64,000 bases of DNA from Lucinisca nassula (GCA_963580285.1 OY757023.1:86763108-86827107), one strand, 5' to 3'. Positions 52,278-62,700 are shown, counted from the stretch's first letter. A program made the numbers and translations. The notes: generated by a model not told the origin, from the sequence alone.

Positions 52278-52936
52278 TTAATAAGTTTCTACATATACCT
52301 TATGATGCAATGGAGGTTTCAAGCAGGCAAACTATAATTTTCATTAAATGCTACTATTCTAATTTTACTCATGAAATTACCCCATTTCAGTCGTCCAGCT
52401 ATTGCATATGGTGAAACGTATAATATTCACCACTATGTCCAATATGTACTCACACATGTTATTGACGGTTTCCATGTTTCAAATTAGAAGCCCCTGTGGT
52501 GCAGTGAATATGCTACTTGCATTGTAAACCAGGGATCGCAAGTTTGATCCCGGGCTTCTCCAGACTTTCGGATGAGTCTTTAAACCGAGGACCCGTCTCC
52601 GTATGACCTTAGCTGTTGGTGGGACGTTAAACTAATACTCACTCACTCACTCACTCCATGTTTCAAATATTTCCGAACAGATGAATGCATTCTAAAATGG
52701 ATAAATTGTGGACACACATAGTTCGGAAATATTTGAACTATGGAAACATTCAATAACATGGGCGAGTACATATTGGACATAAAGGTGAATATTATACTTT
52801 CCACATTTTCAATTACCTGCACGAATGAAATTGAATAATTTCATGTGAGAAATTAGAATAATAGCATTTACTGAAAATTATGATTTACCTGCCTGAAACC
52901 TCCATTGAATCATAATGTATATGTACAAACTTATTA
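52278..52936. repeat. Large palindromic element interrupted by a SINE
   Basis: Left arm 52278-52484 and right arm about 52718-52936 share, inverted, TTAATAAGTTT, CAATGGAGGTTTCA.GCAGG, ATAATTTTC, CACCT/ATGTCCAATATGTACTC and TTCCAT.GTTTCAAAT. The unpaired middle is about 40 bases once the SINE is removed. Confidence 0.8.
52485..52654 (+). mobile_element. S1 tRNA-derived SINE in the palindrome
   Basis: GCCCCTGTGGTGCAGTG (A box), GATCCCGGGCTTCTCC, TTTCGGATGAGTCTTTAAAC, GTTGGTGGGACGTTAAAC and (ACTC)n. Perfect 14-bp TSD TCCATGTTTCAAAT at 52471-52484 and 52655-52668. Confidence 0.9.
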
Positions 52937-53748
52937 GGGCGCCGCACTGAAAGTGTTGGTGCTCTATAGTAATCACTCTGTCCGTTCGTCGGTCTGTCCG
53001 TCCACAATTTTTTTTATCCTCCATAACTTTCTTATTCCTGGATGGATTTAAATATATACTTGGCAGAAATGTTAACCATAATGTGATGGAGTGATGCGCG
53101 CATGACTCAGGTCCGTACCTCAAAGGTCAAGGTCATGCTTAGAGGTTAAAGGTCAAAAAGGGTCTTTGTCGTGTCCAATCAATAACTTTGTTATTCCTGG
53201 ATGGATTTAAATATTACTTGGCAGAAATATTAACCATAATGTGACGGAGTGTCTCGCGCAAGACCCACAGCCGTACCTCAAAGGTCAATGTCATACTTAG
53301 AGATAAAAGGTAAAAAAGCGTCTTTTTTATTCTATCCAATCTATAACCTTCTTATACCTCGATGGATTTAAATATTACTTAGCAGAAATATTAACCACAA
53401 TGTGATAGTGTGTCACGCGCAAGACCCAGGTCCGTACCTCAAAGGTCAAGGTCATACTTAGAGGTGAAAGGTAAAAAAAAAAAAACGTCTTTTTTTATCG
53501 TGCCCGATCAATATCTTTCTCATTCATGGATTGATTTTAGAATAACTTGACAGTAATGTTAATCATCATGAGAGGATGTGTTGTGCGCAAAACCCAGGTT
53601 GGTTTCTAAAACCGAGTTATCATGTTCAAAATGATTCTTTGAGCTATGTTCTTTCATTTCCTTGTTCTTTATAGTTTTTAACATCAACGCTTTCCTACTC
53701 CTCTGATAGCGCTGCCGGAGCGCTAGTCAGTTTCACTGACAGCTCTAG
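52937..53748 (+). mobile_element. Helitron-like element with ~160-bp array
   Basis: GGGCGCCGCACTG start, a CCGTTCGTCGG run, then four units starting TAAC.TTCTTATTCCTGGATG at 53024, 53183, 53343 and 53512, each with GCGCAAGACCCAGG and AAAGGTCAAGGTCAT. The right end has hairpin GTCAG-TTTCA-CTGAC four bases before CTAG at 53745-53748, followed by T: the layout of a Helitron 3' end. Confidence 0.65.
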
Positions 53749-54089
53749 TTATATTGAAGGTACTGCCACCAATAAATGAACAAAGTTTACGGCGTACTGA
53801 CAGTCAATTGGTCCAGTTTTTATCAAGATTAAGATTCACCTTAAATAGCTTTATACTGTTTATCTCTTTAGTCTTTCAGATAAAAACTGTTAACATTGGT
53901 AACATTGTTTACTTTGGTTGTCTCTTGTTTATAATATTTTATTCTTTGCTAATAAAAAATGTTAACATTTAATGTCTCTTCCTCCTTCGTCCTATACTCC
54001 CTTGTATGTATATTTGTGTCGTCACCTATCAATTACATGTTTACTGGCCACATGACATGAATGTATACTCAATATTTATGGACGACCGC

Positions 54090-54311
54090 CTCCGTGGTCC
54101 AGTGATTAAGGTCGTTGACTTGTAATCACTGGAGGGTCATGGGTTCGAGCCCCGCTACCGGCCATGATCGTTTATGTGAGAACATTTGGTAGTTTGTGTC
54201 GGAGGATCGGAGTCTAGTATTGTTACTTTCCAGGAACGATGGTTAGGAAACTACCCGCCTGTATATGACTGTAAGATTGTTGAACGGGCGTAAAACCTTG
54301 CAAAACAAACA
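54090..54311 (+). mobile_element. S6 tRNA-derived SINE
   Basis: CGCCTCCGTGGTCCAGTG (A box), CATGGGTTCGAGCCCC (B box), a ~110-bp body and the end GAACGGGCGTAAAACC with TTGCAAAACAAAC. The tRNA part does not close an acceptor stem. Confidence 0.8.
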
Positions 54312-54625
54312 GTATGTATGATGTGTTCTACCATATTATTGTCTCTCATAAATCTGTTAGGGACATTTATTTTGTTTTGTTTGTCCATTTCTACTTGCCA
54401 AATCGCATATCGTCCGTGCTCCATAAGTCCATTATTCCTCCTGCCTGTCTGTTTACTATGTCTTCTTCCAACTACTATTCAGATACTACTGAGCAAATTT
54501 CAATAAAACAGGGTCATCACAATGATCCCTTACTATTAAAGTTGGTCAAAAGTGAGAATGTGATCATTGGGTCACATGTCAATGCCTCAGTTACCTTAAC
54601 ATTGAAATATTTCTTCCAATAAATG

Positions 54626-54799
54626 TCAGGGTAGTGCCACATAGAAAATTGACACCTCATGGGTTTGTCCATTCCAATGTGTAGATAAACCATATATTGC
54701 CTTTGAGTACACTGCATCAAAAGTCTTTGTCCCATTAACAAGAACAGTGCAACTTGCTTCCTCACCAGTACTTTCATCTACATCAACTCGTACATCCAT
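54626..54799 (-). pseudogene. Possible coding relic of unknown family
   Basis: A 57-codon open stretch on the minus strand beginning with ATG. Its composition looks protein-like (DVRVDVDESTGEE, CTVLVNGTKTFDAVY, HWNGQTHEVSIFYV) rather than random. A neighbouring frame just upstream on the same strand (about 54790-54890) reads FKWKGLSGFKGTVPGVNVAIL and would join to it with a one-base shift. I do not recognise the family. The frameshift and early stop suggest a decayed fragment, or a single exon of a spliced gene. Confidence is low because the open frame is short. Confidence 0.3.
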
Positions 54800-54929
54800 G
54801 TGGCGGCAATATGGCTACATTTACACCAGGAACAGTACCCTTAAAACCAGACAAGCCTTTCCATTTAAAAGGAACCTTTATTCTTCTTTCTGCTCAAAAA
54901 CACCGCGTCTAATGAGTGTTCGATGTTTT

Positions 54930-55049
54930 AAAGCATAAATTTGAAAATTATCAGGATTTTTTTATCTTAAATTTTTATTTTCATTTATTTATTTATTTTT
55001 GGTGGTAAAATTTGCAACATAAGTTTGAAAAGGCGTGTTTTCGTTATGA
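54930..55049 (-). mobile_element. Family A right-end fragment
   Basis: TTGAAAATTATCAGGATT, an expanded ATTTATTTATTTATTT, then GGTAAAATTTGCAACATAAG and AGGCGTGTTTTCGTTATG. Confidence 0.65.
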
Positions 55050-55261
55050 GGTTTGTGTGTCGATTGTCAGTCGACCCAAAGTTACTAAGGTAATACCTTT
55101 ACCCTTTACGTTGCTCATGTCCATGTGAGTTTTACTGACTTGCTCAAAATATAGATAACCGCTTTTTTTATAGCCGCGCCATTCTTATTGTGGTAGAGGA
55201 AAATCGACGCACCTGTACTATCACTACTTTGATTTCTGTTGGCGCATGAATTAAACATACC

Positions 55262-55491
55262 TTAACCCATTTTGTACCAGAAACCCCTAAAACGGGTACC
55301 CTGACAAACAGTGCAGGCCCAGATCAGACGCCGCAGAACGCGGCGTCTGATCAGGGCCTACACTGTTTGCAAAAAGTTTAGCCATTTTCATAATCATTTT
55401 CGAAGAAAACACAACCTGATACCCCTAAATTTTGAAATGGACTTATGCTATATAAAAGGAGGGAGAAACCATTTGTTGCAAAAAGGGTTAA
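55262..55491 (-). mobile_element. C1 MITE
   Basis: TTAACCCATTTTGTACC to GCAAAAAGGGTTAA; hairpin GCAGGCCCAGATCAGACGCC...GGCGTCTGATCAGGGCC. Confidence 0.85.
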
Positions 55492-55985
55492 TGTCTGAGC
55501 AATTCATGACTACAAGCCTAATTTCATGCCCCAGACAGAGATTATTGATATGTAGTGCAGAATGTGTCATAGGCCGTAAATTGTATCATTTATGCCTCGC
55601 GGCTTTATGGTTGTCAATAACCGTTTGATGTTAGCATGCAGTAATTAAAAAATGAAGGCGGCCAGATCACACAAAGAAAAGACATTATCATACCCGAGTA
55701 TTATCAGTGAGCTTAGCTGTGCCCTGAAAACCTTCAGCATCCACTTTTCAGCGACTATGACTATGTAGGACTGGGGGCTCATCCGAACCATCGCCCATCT
55801 TCTAAGACATAAGTACCATTTTCCGATGGGCTTGTTTCTATATGCAGATGACACATTCTTGTGCGAAATAGGGAATCGAACAAGTACTGTGGTGAGAAAA
55901 TATAACATGCCGTCAAGGTCCATTTCACAATAAACGACCCTCGTTATAACGATATTTTTTGTTCATCATAAAGATTTTTCCAATA
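55492..55985. other. No recognisable gene
   Basis: Includes a 92-codon minus-strand ORF (55645-55923) with no family-like motifs; probably incidental. Confidence 0.35.
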
Positions 55986-56155
55986 TTCACCATATTTGCA
56001 TTATATGCTGGCTCCCAGCTTGCACATTGTCAATATTTGAAAAACAGGTAACCAGACCCCCCTGATTTTTGAAGGTCGGGGGGTCTGGTTACCTGTTTTT
56101 CCAACACTTATAATCTTCAGACTAGGAACCAGCAGATAATGCAAATAAGGTGAAA
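55986..56155. repeat. Palindromic element with 23-bp perfect GC-rich hairpin
   Basis: Outer imperfect arms ATTTGCATTATATGCTGG / CCAGCAGATAATGCAAAT; inner perfect arms 56040-56062 and 56078-56100 (AACAGGTAACCAGACCCCCC and complement). Confidence 0.8.
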
Positions 56156-56159
56156 AAGG

Positions 56160-56900
56160 AATCTCAATAAGGAGTAGTATACTAGGATCAAATTTTGTGG
56201 ATATTTGTTAGAATCGAACAAAATTCCACAACATTTGGGACCGTTGTTATCAACAATAGCCCCTAATTGAACACTATATTGAAGCAAGTGACCTTAATGC
56301 AGACGGCCTAATCACCACCAAGAAAACCCGTGAGAAAATGTAACAGTTTCGGAGGTGGTTGGGTGAGTCAAAGGGGACTTGTATATTTCGTCACTGGGGC
56401 ATCAAATTAATGCGTAACTATACCAAATTTAGTGACACAGAGGCCTTTCTGATTTTTGATCTTCATCAGTGTGTCTCAACCCCAATGTTATGAAACCGAA
56501 ACGGATGATGGACAAGACCCGACAAACACAGCACACCCCCTCCGAGCATACACCGACCGACGTAGCCCATGAGACGTGTCAGCTGGAGGCATCAGGCAAG
56601 AGACGCCCACCCGCGGACTTGTAGGCGTCCCCAGCCGAGCCAACGTCAGCAAACATGGCCCGCACTCCACGGAGTACCGGGAATCAAACTAATATTGGCT
56701 CACGGTTGGACAAGGCCTGCTGTCCTTACTGCGGAGATGTTGTTATTCCTTCTTTTTCTACACTTCCTTTCAGTTGTCACTTTCTCCTGTTTCTCCCACT
56801 TTCATCTCCTCCACTATTGTTTCTATTTCCTTTCCTCCCTTTCTCTAAATGAACCACAAGCAAAACCAAAACAGTTTCGAAAACTCTAAAAAACAACTAT
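56160..56900. other. No recognisable gene
   Basis: A GC-richer patch at 56500-56720 holds overlapping ORFs on both strands without family motifs; a pyrimidine-rich run follows (56740-56850). Confidence 0.4.
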
Positions 56901-56904
56901 AAGT

Positions 56905-57690
56905 GAGCAATGCCCCCCCCCCCCCCCCTCCCCCGTGGGAGCCAATTTGAGGAAAAAAAGTGCGGACTAACCCACAAACCCACAAACAAACAAACGGACA
57001 GTGCAAAAACTATATGCCCCCGTAGATGACCTCCTACTGGGGCATAAAAATTTAACAAAATTGTCGAAGAAATGTGGAAGTAGTTCACGTCACAAGGTTT
57101 AAGAACGCGTTTTCAGAAAATAAAGGGCCGTGCCTCCTTCGCAGACGATAGGATCAACGTGAAAATTGTGTTAGGCACCCTTTTACCCCACAAGGAATGC
57201 ATGTGCAAAGTTTTAGCTCAAACAGTGAAGACATGTGGAAGAAGTTCGCGTCACAAGGTTTTCGAACGCGTTTTTCAGAAAATCAAGGGTCGTAACTCCG
57301 TCACAGATGATAGGATCAACGTGAAAATTGTGTTAGGCCCCCCTTCACCTCACAAGGAATGCATCTACAAAGTTTCAGCTGAATCATTGAAGGAATGTTG
57401 AGGTAGTTCGCATCACAAGGTTTTTAGCACATTTTTTTTTTAGAAAATAAAGGGCCGTAACTCCTTCGAAAACGACAGGACCAACGTGAAAATTGTGTTA
57501 GGCATCCCTTCACCTCACAAGGTATGCATGTGCAAAGTTTCAGCTCAATCGTTGAAGAAATGTGGAAGTAGTTCGCATCACAAACAAAGTGCAGACTTAC
57601 AAACCCACAAATGCACAAACAAACAAACAAACGCACAAACAAACGGACAGTGAAAAACTATATGCCCTCCTACGGGGGCATAAAAAACTG
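56905..57690. mobile_element. HINE-like element with ~161-165-bp tandem units
   Basis: Starts near a poly-C run (56912-56932) and ends TATGCCCTCCTACGGGGGCAT. Three units begin GAAGA.ATGTGGAAGTAGTTC at 57066, 57227 and 57389, with a partial fourth at 57554; each carries ATCAACGTGAAAATTGTGTT and CACAAGGAATGCAT. ACAAACAAACGGACAGTG occurs on both sides of the array, as in the nested element at 1446. Confidence 0.75.
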
Positions 57691-58057
57691 CCCATAAATT
57701 TGTGCGTTCTATCAATTGGACGCACGTGTCTATCTGATTACTTTCTATTAATTATAAATTTTTCACTGTATACTTCCTATACAAAATATATGAATGAAGT
57801 TGCGGATGAATGTATCGAGTGTAGAGCTCACCGACAGGATAGTTCACCGACACGCTTTTTAGAGACACTTTAACGAAACATTTGAAGACAGTTCACCGAC
57901 ACATTAAGGTTCACCGACAAACTTTTATAAGATTTCATTTTATGACAGAAAAACTGCTCGATATATGGATGAAATACATACATATCTAATCGAAAACTGT
58001 TAACTTATATTTAATGGACTAATTAATTTGATAGTTATATATGTAGTTATACATCCT

Positions 58058-60010
58058 CCAGGAGGACCCACCGTGCACCCCCCTCCCTCTCAGGATCCTC
58101 TGAGATAGGTATCATTTTGTTTAGGAACATGTCCTGATCAAGAATTCGTAGATTTGAGTTCAGTGATTATGTTATCGTGCAGCTGGAGTCCAGTTTTACT
58201 TATAATGTCTGTAGAACTTAGTTCATATGCCATTCGATGGAGAGAACTGACATCAGTAGCTGATGAGTATACCAAAGAGGACTGAAATTTTCCCTTGGTG
58301 CCTATCTGAAAGAAGGATAGGTGCTCCTGATATGACTTAATCAGCTTTGCTTTTAGATTTTCAGATCTGTACTTCTGATTGGCAAAGGGAGTTTTCTACA
58401 GGCTGGTGACATATGTTTTACGCAAGTCTGATAATTTTATGACACCATGAGATTTGATCAACTGTTCACCAACAACTTCACAAACAGCAGCAAATGCCCC
58501 TCTGTGGGCTGATTCCTTATCACTTTGAGCCGATTTCAAATTAGGGTCTGTACTTAGCCCCCTTTCCTTGCGTGTGTAGTAATCTTTTCGACGCCTACTA
58601 TGAAGCAAACAGATCATAGCCTTTTGTTTTCCTCAACAAGGCATAGTCCCTTTTTAATTCTGCGACCTCAAGCACCGTGGTTCCTCCGCCATATTCGAAT
58701 TACATGTATGTTAAGGTTTCTGTTGTCCATTGCTTACCCATCTTAATGCCTATTCTCCCAGTTTTGTCGCGAAAAAACATTCGGTAGGAAATATGAACTT
58801 TTCACATGATTAGCTCGAGCTTGTGACTGACTACCCCACCCCCTTTTGATCCGGACTGCAAGCGCTCTAAATTGCCGGTGAAGCGTTGGTAGTATTCTCT
58901 ATGATACCCTTGCAGTTCATGCTCTGAATAAACGGACGGCAATTGTTCACAAATATTTGTCATTCTCTGAACAGACCCTAGTGGTTCTGCTAGCCTAAGC
59001 TTGCAGATATAATTTAGTTTCTGAAGCCTTTCTGCTGGCTCACCACAGTCAGAGAGTAGCGTGCTATTTCCTGATGTTTTATATCTGGAAAATGACTTGT
59101 GCATGTTTCAAAACCACTACAACTAGTACATGCACTACTACTGCCACCATCACAACTTTTAAGTTCTGACTTATTCTTCTTTGCTTGACTTATCTTAATT
59201 ATGGCATCATGCATCTACTCATTTCTACTGGATACACATTTGAAAAAGATGGAAACAATTATGGGTATCAAAGTCAAGAACATTCCTATGTTGATAGAGG
59301 AAAAGAAAATTCAGATGGACGTTTTGAGATGTGTATCAATAACTGCAATTTGGCAGCCATCTTTGATAACATCTTCTTTTTAAATCTACTACATTTCTGT
59401 TTCCAACAAATGCACACAGGAAATAATCAACCGTTAAAAGTTTTCTGTTCAGGTGCTATGTTTACAAATATATAATAAAGCTTTGTTACAATTGAAAAAT
59501 CTTACAGCCATAGTTGCAGTCATTTGACCAGACAGCTTTGTGTACCATTCTGTGCTGAAAGGACTAACAATTGAAATTCTGAAAAACACATTTGTACAAG
59601 TTTTCAAGCTCAATGACACACACACTTCAAATGTAGTTAGAAAAATCTTGTAAAATTTGAGAAAAAAACAGACAAAAAACTGTAAAATAGAGGAAAAGAT
59701 GGCAGCCATCTTGGACGCCATTCTAGTGCAGTTAAATTATAGCATGAAACGTTCAAATATGATATACTGATATGATTTATAAAATGATAGCTAAAAATGT
59801 CATAATTTTAGGCCAGTAAAACAGCAAATGTACTACTGTATGAATATTTATATAGTTTTGTGATGGCGATCTTGGAAACCATCCAAGATGGCAGGGTGCA
59901 AAAGAGTTAATCGAGTGTTAACATCTCGATTCTTGATCAGGACATATTCCTGAACAAAATGATACCTATCTCAGAGGATCCTGAGGAGGGTGCACGGTGG
60001 GTCCTCCTGG
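58058..60010. mobile_element. 1.95-kb element with ~85-94-bp inverted ends
   Basis: Left end CCAGGAGGACCCACCG at 58058-58151 matches inverted 59929-60010 through ACCGTGCACCC, CAGGATCCTCTGAGATAGG, ATCATTTTGTT and TGTCCTGATCAAGAAT. It encloses the degenerate minus-strand gene. No clear TSD. Confidence 0.75.
58396..59214 (-). pseudogene. Frameshifted copy of a repetitive uncharacterised invertebrate protein
   Basis: Three reading-frame pieces follow one another on the minus strand. Piece 1 (59214-59014) has ACTSCSGFETC and PDIKHQEIARY. Piece 2 (59104-58802) has LQKLNYICKLRLAEPLGS and GYHREYYQRFTGNLERL. After about 100 bases readable in another frame (KTGRIGIKMG, GTTVLEVAELKRDYALL, KGYDLFAS), piece 3 (58617-58396) has CLLHSRRRKDYYTRKERG and KLSDLRKTYVTSL. 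As I recall it, the order '..AELK.D..LL...G.DL.A...YH..CR.DYTR' followed by 'LR..Y' is typical of a cysteine-bearing, multi-copy protein seen in molluscs and cnidarians, often near mobile DNA. Several expected Cys positions are altered (YHREYY, FFRDK), and there are at least two frameshifts and a stop, so this copy is dead. Function unknown. It sits within inverted ends, so it was probably carried by the element. Confidence 0.6.
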
Positions 60011-60072
60011 CTCACGGAGTATATTGGTGTTCTCCGATGTGTTGTCTATGAAAGGTGAACAAATAAACCAAT

Positions 60073-60352
60073 CACCACGAAAACACGCCTATATAATTTT
60101 GACCCCCTTGAACCCCACTTTTATATATTAAAACTGGGGTTTCCGGGGGTATACCCTATTTTTCTTGTTTCTGCTCTAAAATATAGATTCTGGGTACTCG
60201 TTAGAACAGCCTCGATGAGGCGGTTCTAACGAGTACTCACAATCTATATTTTGAGCAGAAATAAAAAAAAAATCACAATTTTTCATCCTAAAATTTTCAT
60301 TTTTTCGGCGATAAAGGCGGCAATGTATTTGTATAGGCGTGTTTGCGTAATG
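60073..60352 (-). mobile_element. Family A MITE
   Basis: CACCACGAAAACACGCC to GGCGTGTTTGCGTAATG; palindrome with one mismatched arm base (GAACAGCCTC vs GAGGCGGTTC). Confidence 0.8.
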
Positions 60353-60486
60353 ATAGTTTCAAAGTCCCAGAATGGAATCGATGTTTCCAAAGGACTTAAA
60401 AATAAAATCTACGAGCGTACACCATGATGAAAGGCATAGAAATGTATTTTACGGTGACCAAACCGTCCCTTAACCTCAGCTGTTGT

Positions 60487-60712
60487 TTTGTTTGTTTGTT
60501 TGATAAAAGGTTTAACGTCCTCGTCAACACTGTAGAGGTCATTTTGGAGACGTTGCTTCCAATTTTGTGGGACTTTTACCCGACATTGAGATGAAATGAC
60601 ATCTCAAGCCATGTCGCCCATGAAACCATTAGGGTTTATTAGCATGGGCGGTCCGCCTCGCACCGCGGTTCCTGGACAGGCTTAGATCCGCTAAGCGGTT
60701 TACCAGTACTAG
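60487..60712 (-). mobile_element. Family B copy lacking its head
   Basis: GTTTGTTTGTTTGATAAAAG, GGTTTAACGTCCTCG to GGTTTACCAGTACTAG. Confidence 0.8.
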
Positions 60713-60734
60713 TTGTTGTTTATGTGTGCTATAA

Positions 60735-60778
60735 AGATGCGCAGGCTGAGCTGAGTCTTCGCTCTGCGCACATGTTAA
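60735..60778. repeat. Family G fragment
   Basis: GATGCGCAGGCTGAGCTGAG, TCTTCGCTCTGCGCACATG. Confidence 0.5.
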
Positions 60779-60779
60779 T

Positions 60780-61615
60780 TGAAGGAAATCGAATACCATT
60801 TTGAAATCGAAAAATGAACAAAAAATATAGCCAAGTTTTCCTTATTACTGTTGTCTTAACCATAAAAGAATATACAAATATTACAAATCTCCTATTGATC
60901 TTGTAGAACCAATATTTAACCTTGTGTGAATTTTAAGATGCTGGTGTCACACCGTACAACCGGCTGCGTCGAAGACAGATTACTGTCTCTAAGACAGATC
61001 GCGGAAAACGTTTCATAGAAAGGGTAGGTGAAGTTTTTTTGTTTGTATAAACCGAGAAGGCAATCTGTTGACTTTTGCTGCTATTTGAGAAGACACTAAA
61101 TGCATGGGGATACCGCAGCAACATTCTGACTATATTTCAAAGCCAGATAAGGCTTTTCCAGTTCGTTGAAAAATATTTTCATCGAAAATTTTATGAATTT
61201 TTATTTTCGGCGTCAAGTGTATGTCTACGGAACAAAATATGTTACATTCACTTACTCATGCTAAAACTACGATTATTCAGCAGCATTTCTGCCAAATTGG
61301 ATCGTATAACTCGGTTAAATAAACAAACTACGCCCAACTAAAAAGACCAGGTGTCCAAAAAAATGCTGTCTCTAACTACAGATTGTTTTTTATACGACTG
61401 TCCACTAACACAGATCAGAGATTTTGAAGGCTAACATTGATGACAGATCAGAATTTCGGTTACATCTTCAATAAAGACGAATTCTGGATGACTTAACACC
61501 GGCAACTTCGGTGGAAACTATTTCATGCCAGCTCCAGGGCATTACTTGTAATAATGCTGCAACTGAGTAACATAGAGGCTGCTCTATAATCATTTATATT
61601 TCCTGTCAACACACA
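60780..61615. other. No recognisable gene or repeat
   Basis: AT-rich DNA; short ORFs at 60933-61124 (-) and 61075-61341 (+) have no family motifs. Confidence 0.4.
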
Positions 61616-61631
61616 AATTGTGCAATCAGTA

Positions 61632-61686
61632 GAAGCCTCCGTGATGTAATGGTTATGCTACTTGCCTGGTAAATCAGGATTCGCGG

Positions 61687-61767
<81 letters not shown>
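61632..61767 (+). mobile_element. Truncated S1 SINE with expanded (CT)n tail
   Basis: GCCTCCGTGATGTAATGG (A box) to CAGGATTCGCGGGACT, then CT repeated for about 79 bases (61689-61767). Perfect 14-bp TSD TTGTGCAATCAGTA at 61618-61631 and 61768-61781. Confidence 0.9.
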
Positions 61768-61772
<5 letters not shown>

Positions 61773-61797
61773 CAATCAGTAATCAACTGAGGCGTTA

Positions 61798-62315
61798 TTT
61801 GTTTAATTTTCTTCTGCCTGTACTTTTTCTTTCCTAGACGTCACACGACTCAGCGATTTCTGTGTTGTAATATAATCAGGAATTCGATATTGAAAGTAAA
61901 CAGCTGACGTTCGTGCGAACATCTAGTGGTGGCATTTTTTTAACATCAAACGTCATGTATTTTTATGGTACGAACAAGGTTGCACAATGCAATAATGAAC
62001 ATTAAATAGGTCGTTATGCAACCGGTGCAGAGGCGACCATGTACAACAAGAAACCAGAAACCCCTAAAGAGGTACCTTTGCAAACAGTGCAGGCCCAGAT
62101 CAGACACTTCAGAATGCGGTAATGCGGCGTCTGATCAGGACCTACACTTTTTGTAAAAAGCTGAACCATTTTCTGAATAAATTCTGAAGAAAACACAGCC
62201 TGACACCCCTAAATATCGAAATGGACTCCTGCCATATATAAGGTGGAAGATTCCATTTGGAACAAAAAGGGTTAACTTCAATTCACTCGGCGCCGCTTGT
62301 GGGTTATATTGTATT
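61798..62315 (+). repeat. Left arm of a large inverted repeat
   Basis: From TTTGTTTAATTTTC through ATTCGATATTGAAAGTAAAC, GAACAAGGTTGCACAATGC and a C1 MITE to ACTCGGCGCCGCTTGTGGG; its inverse is 63255-63933. Confidence 0.85.
62056..62275 (-). mobile_element. C1 MITE in the left arm
   Basis: ACCAGAAACCCCTAAAG to AACAAAAAGGGTTAA; the GTACC-side end is shortened. Hairpin CAGGCCCAGATCAGACAC...GCGTCTGATCAGGACC is asymmetric. Confidence 0.8.
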
Positions 62316-62339
62316 TTTATAGGTGTGTTTTCGTTATGT
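62309..62339 (-). mobile_element. Family A terminal fragment
   Basis: ATTGTATTTTTATAGG, GTGTTTTCGTTATG: last 31 bases of an A element at the edge of the inverted-repeat arm. Confidence 0.5.
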
Positions 62340-62384
62340 CCACACTTTCGGCTGAGTCTTTAAACCGTATGGCTTTAGCTGTTT

Positions 62385-62435
62385 GTGGTACACACACACG
62401 CGCACGCACACACACACGCACGCACGCACGCGCAA
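62385..62435. repeat. (CA)n/(CG) microsatellite
   Basis: CACACACACGCGCACGC... beside the head of a family B copy; the preceding GAGTCTTTAAACCG suggests a decayed S1 SINE here. Confidence 0.8.
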
Positions 62436-62437
62436 GT

Positions 62438-62700
62438 GCCCCTGCCCATCGGGGCTTGAAGAAATAAATGGGCTGCATAATGCTTCCGCGCAGAGTACTG
62501 GTAAACCGCTTAGAGGATCTAAGCCTGCCCAGGCAAAACGGTGTAAGTCCATGCTCATAAACCCAATTGGTTTCATAGGGCGATAGGACTTGAGATGTCA
62601 TTTCATCTCAAGGTCGGGTAAAAGTCCCACAAGACTGGAAGCAACGTCTCCAAAATGACCTATACAGTGTTGACGGGGACGTTAAACCTCAAACAAATAA
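62438..62700 (+). mobile_element. Family B, internally deleted
   Basis: CCCCTGCCCATCGGGG to GACGTTAAACCTCAAAC; about 25 bases missing between GCGCAGAG and TACTGGTAAACC. Confidence 0.85.

Noticed and set aside
55645..55923. 92-codon minus-strand ORF
   Set aside because: No motif, no repeat relationship and no flanking signals; could be chance in AT-rich DNA.
56569..56889. 106-codon plus-strand ORF in a GC-richer patch
   Set aside because: Ends in a low-complexity Leu/Phe-rich translation of a CT-rich tract; no conserved motif.
57066..57585. CRISPR-like direct repeats
   Set aside because: Units are ~161-165 bp and contiguous, with no short repeats separated by unique spacers; a eukaryotic satellite inside a Helitron-like element.
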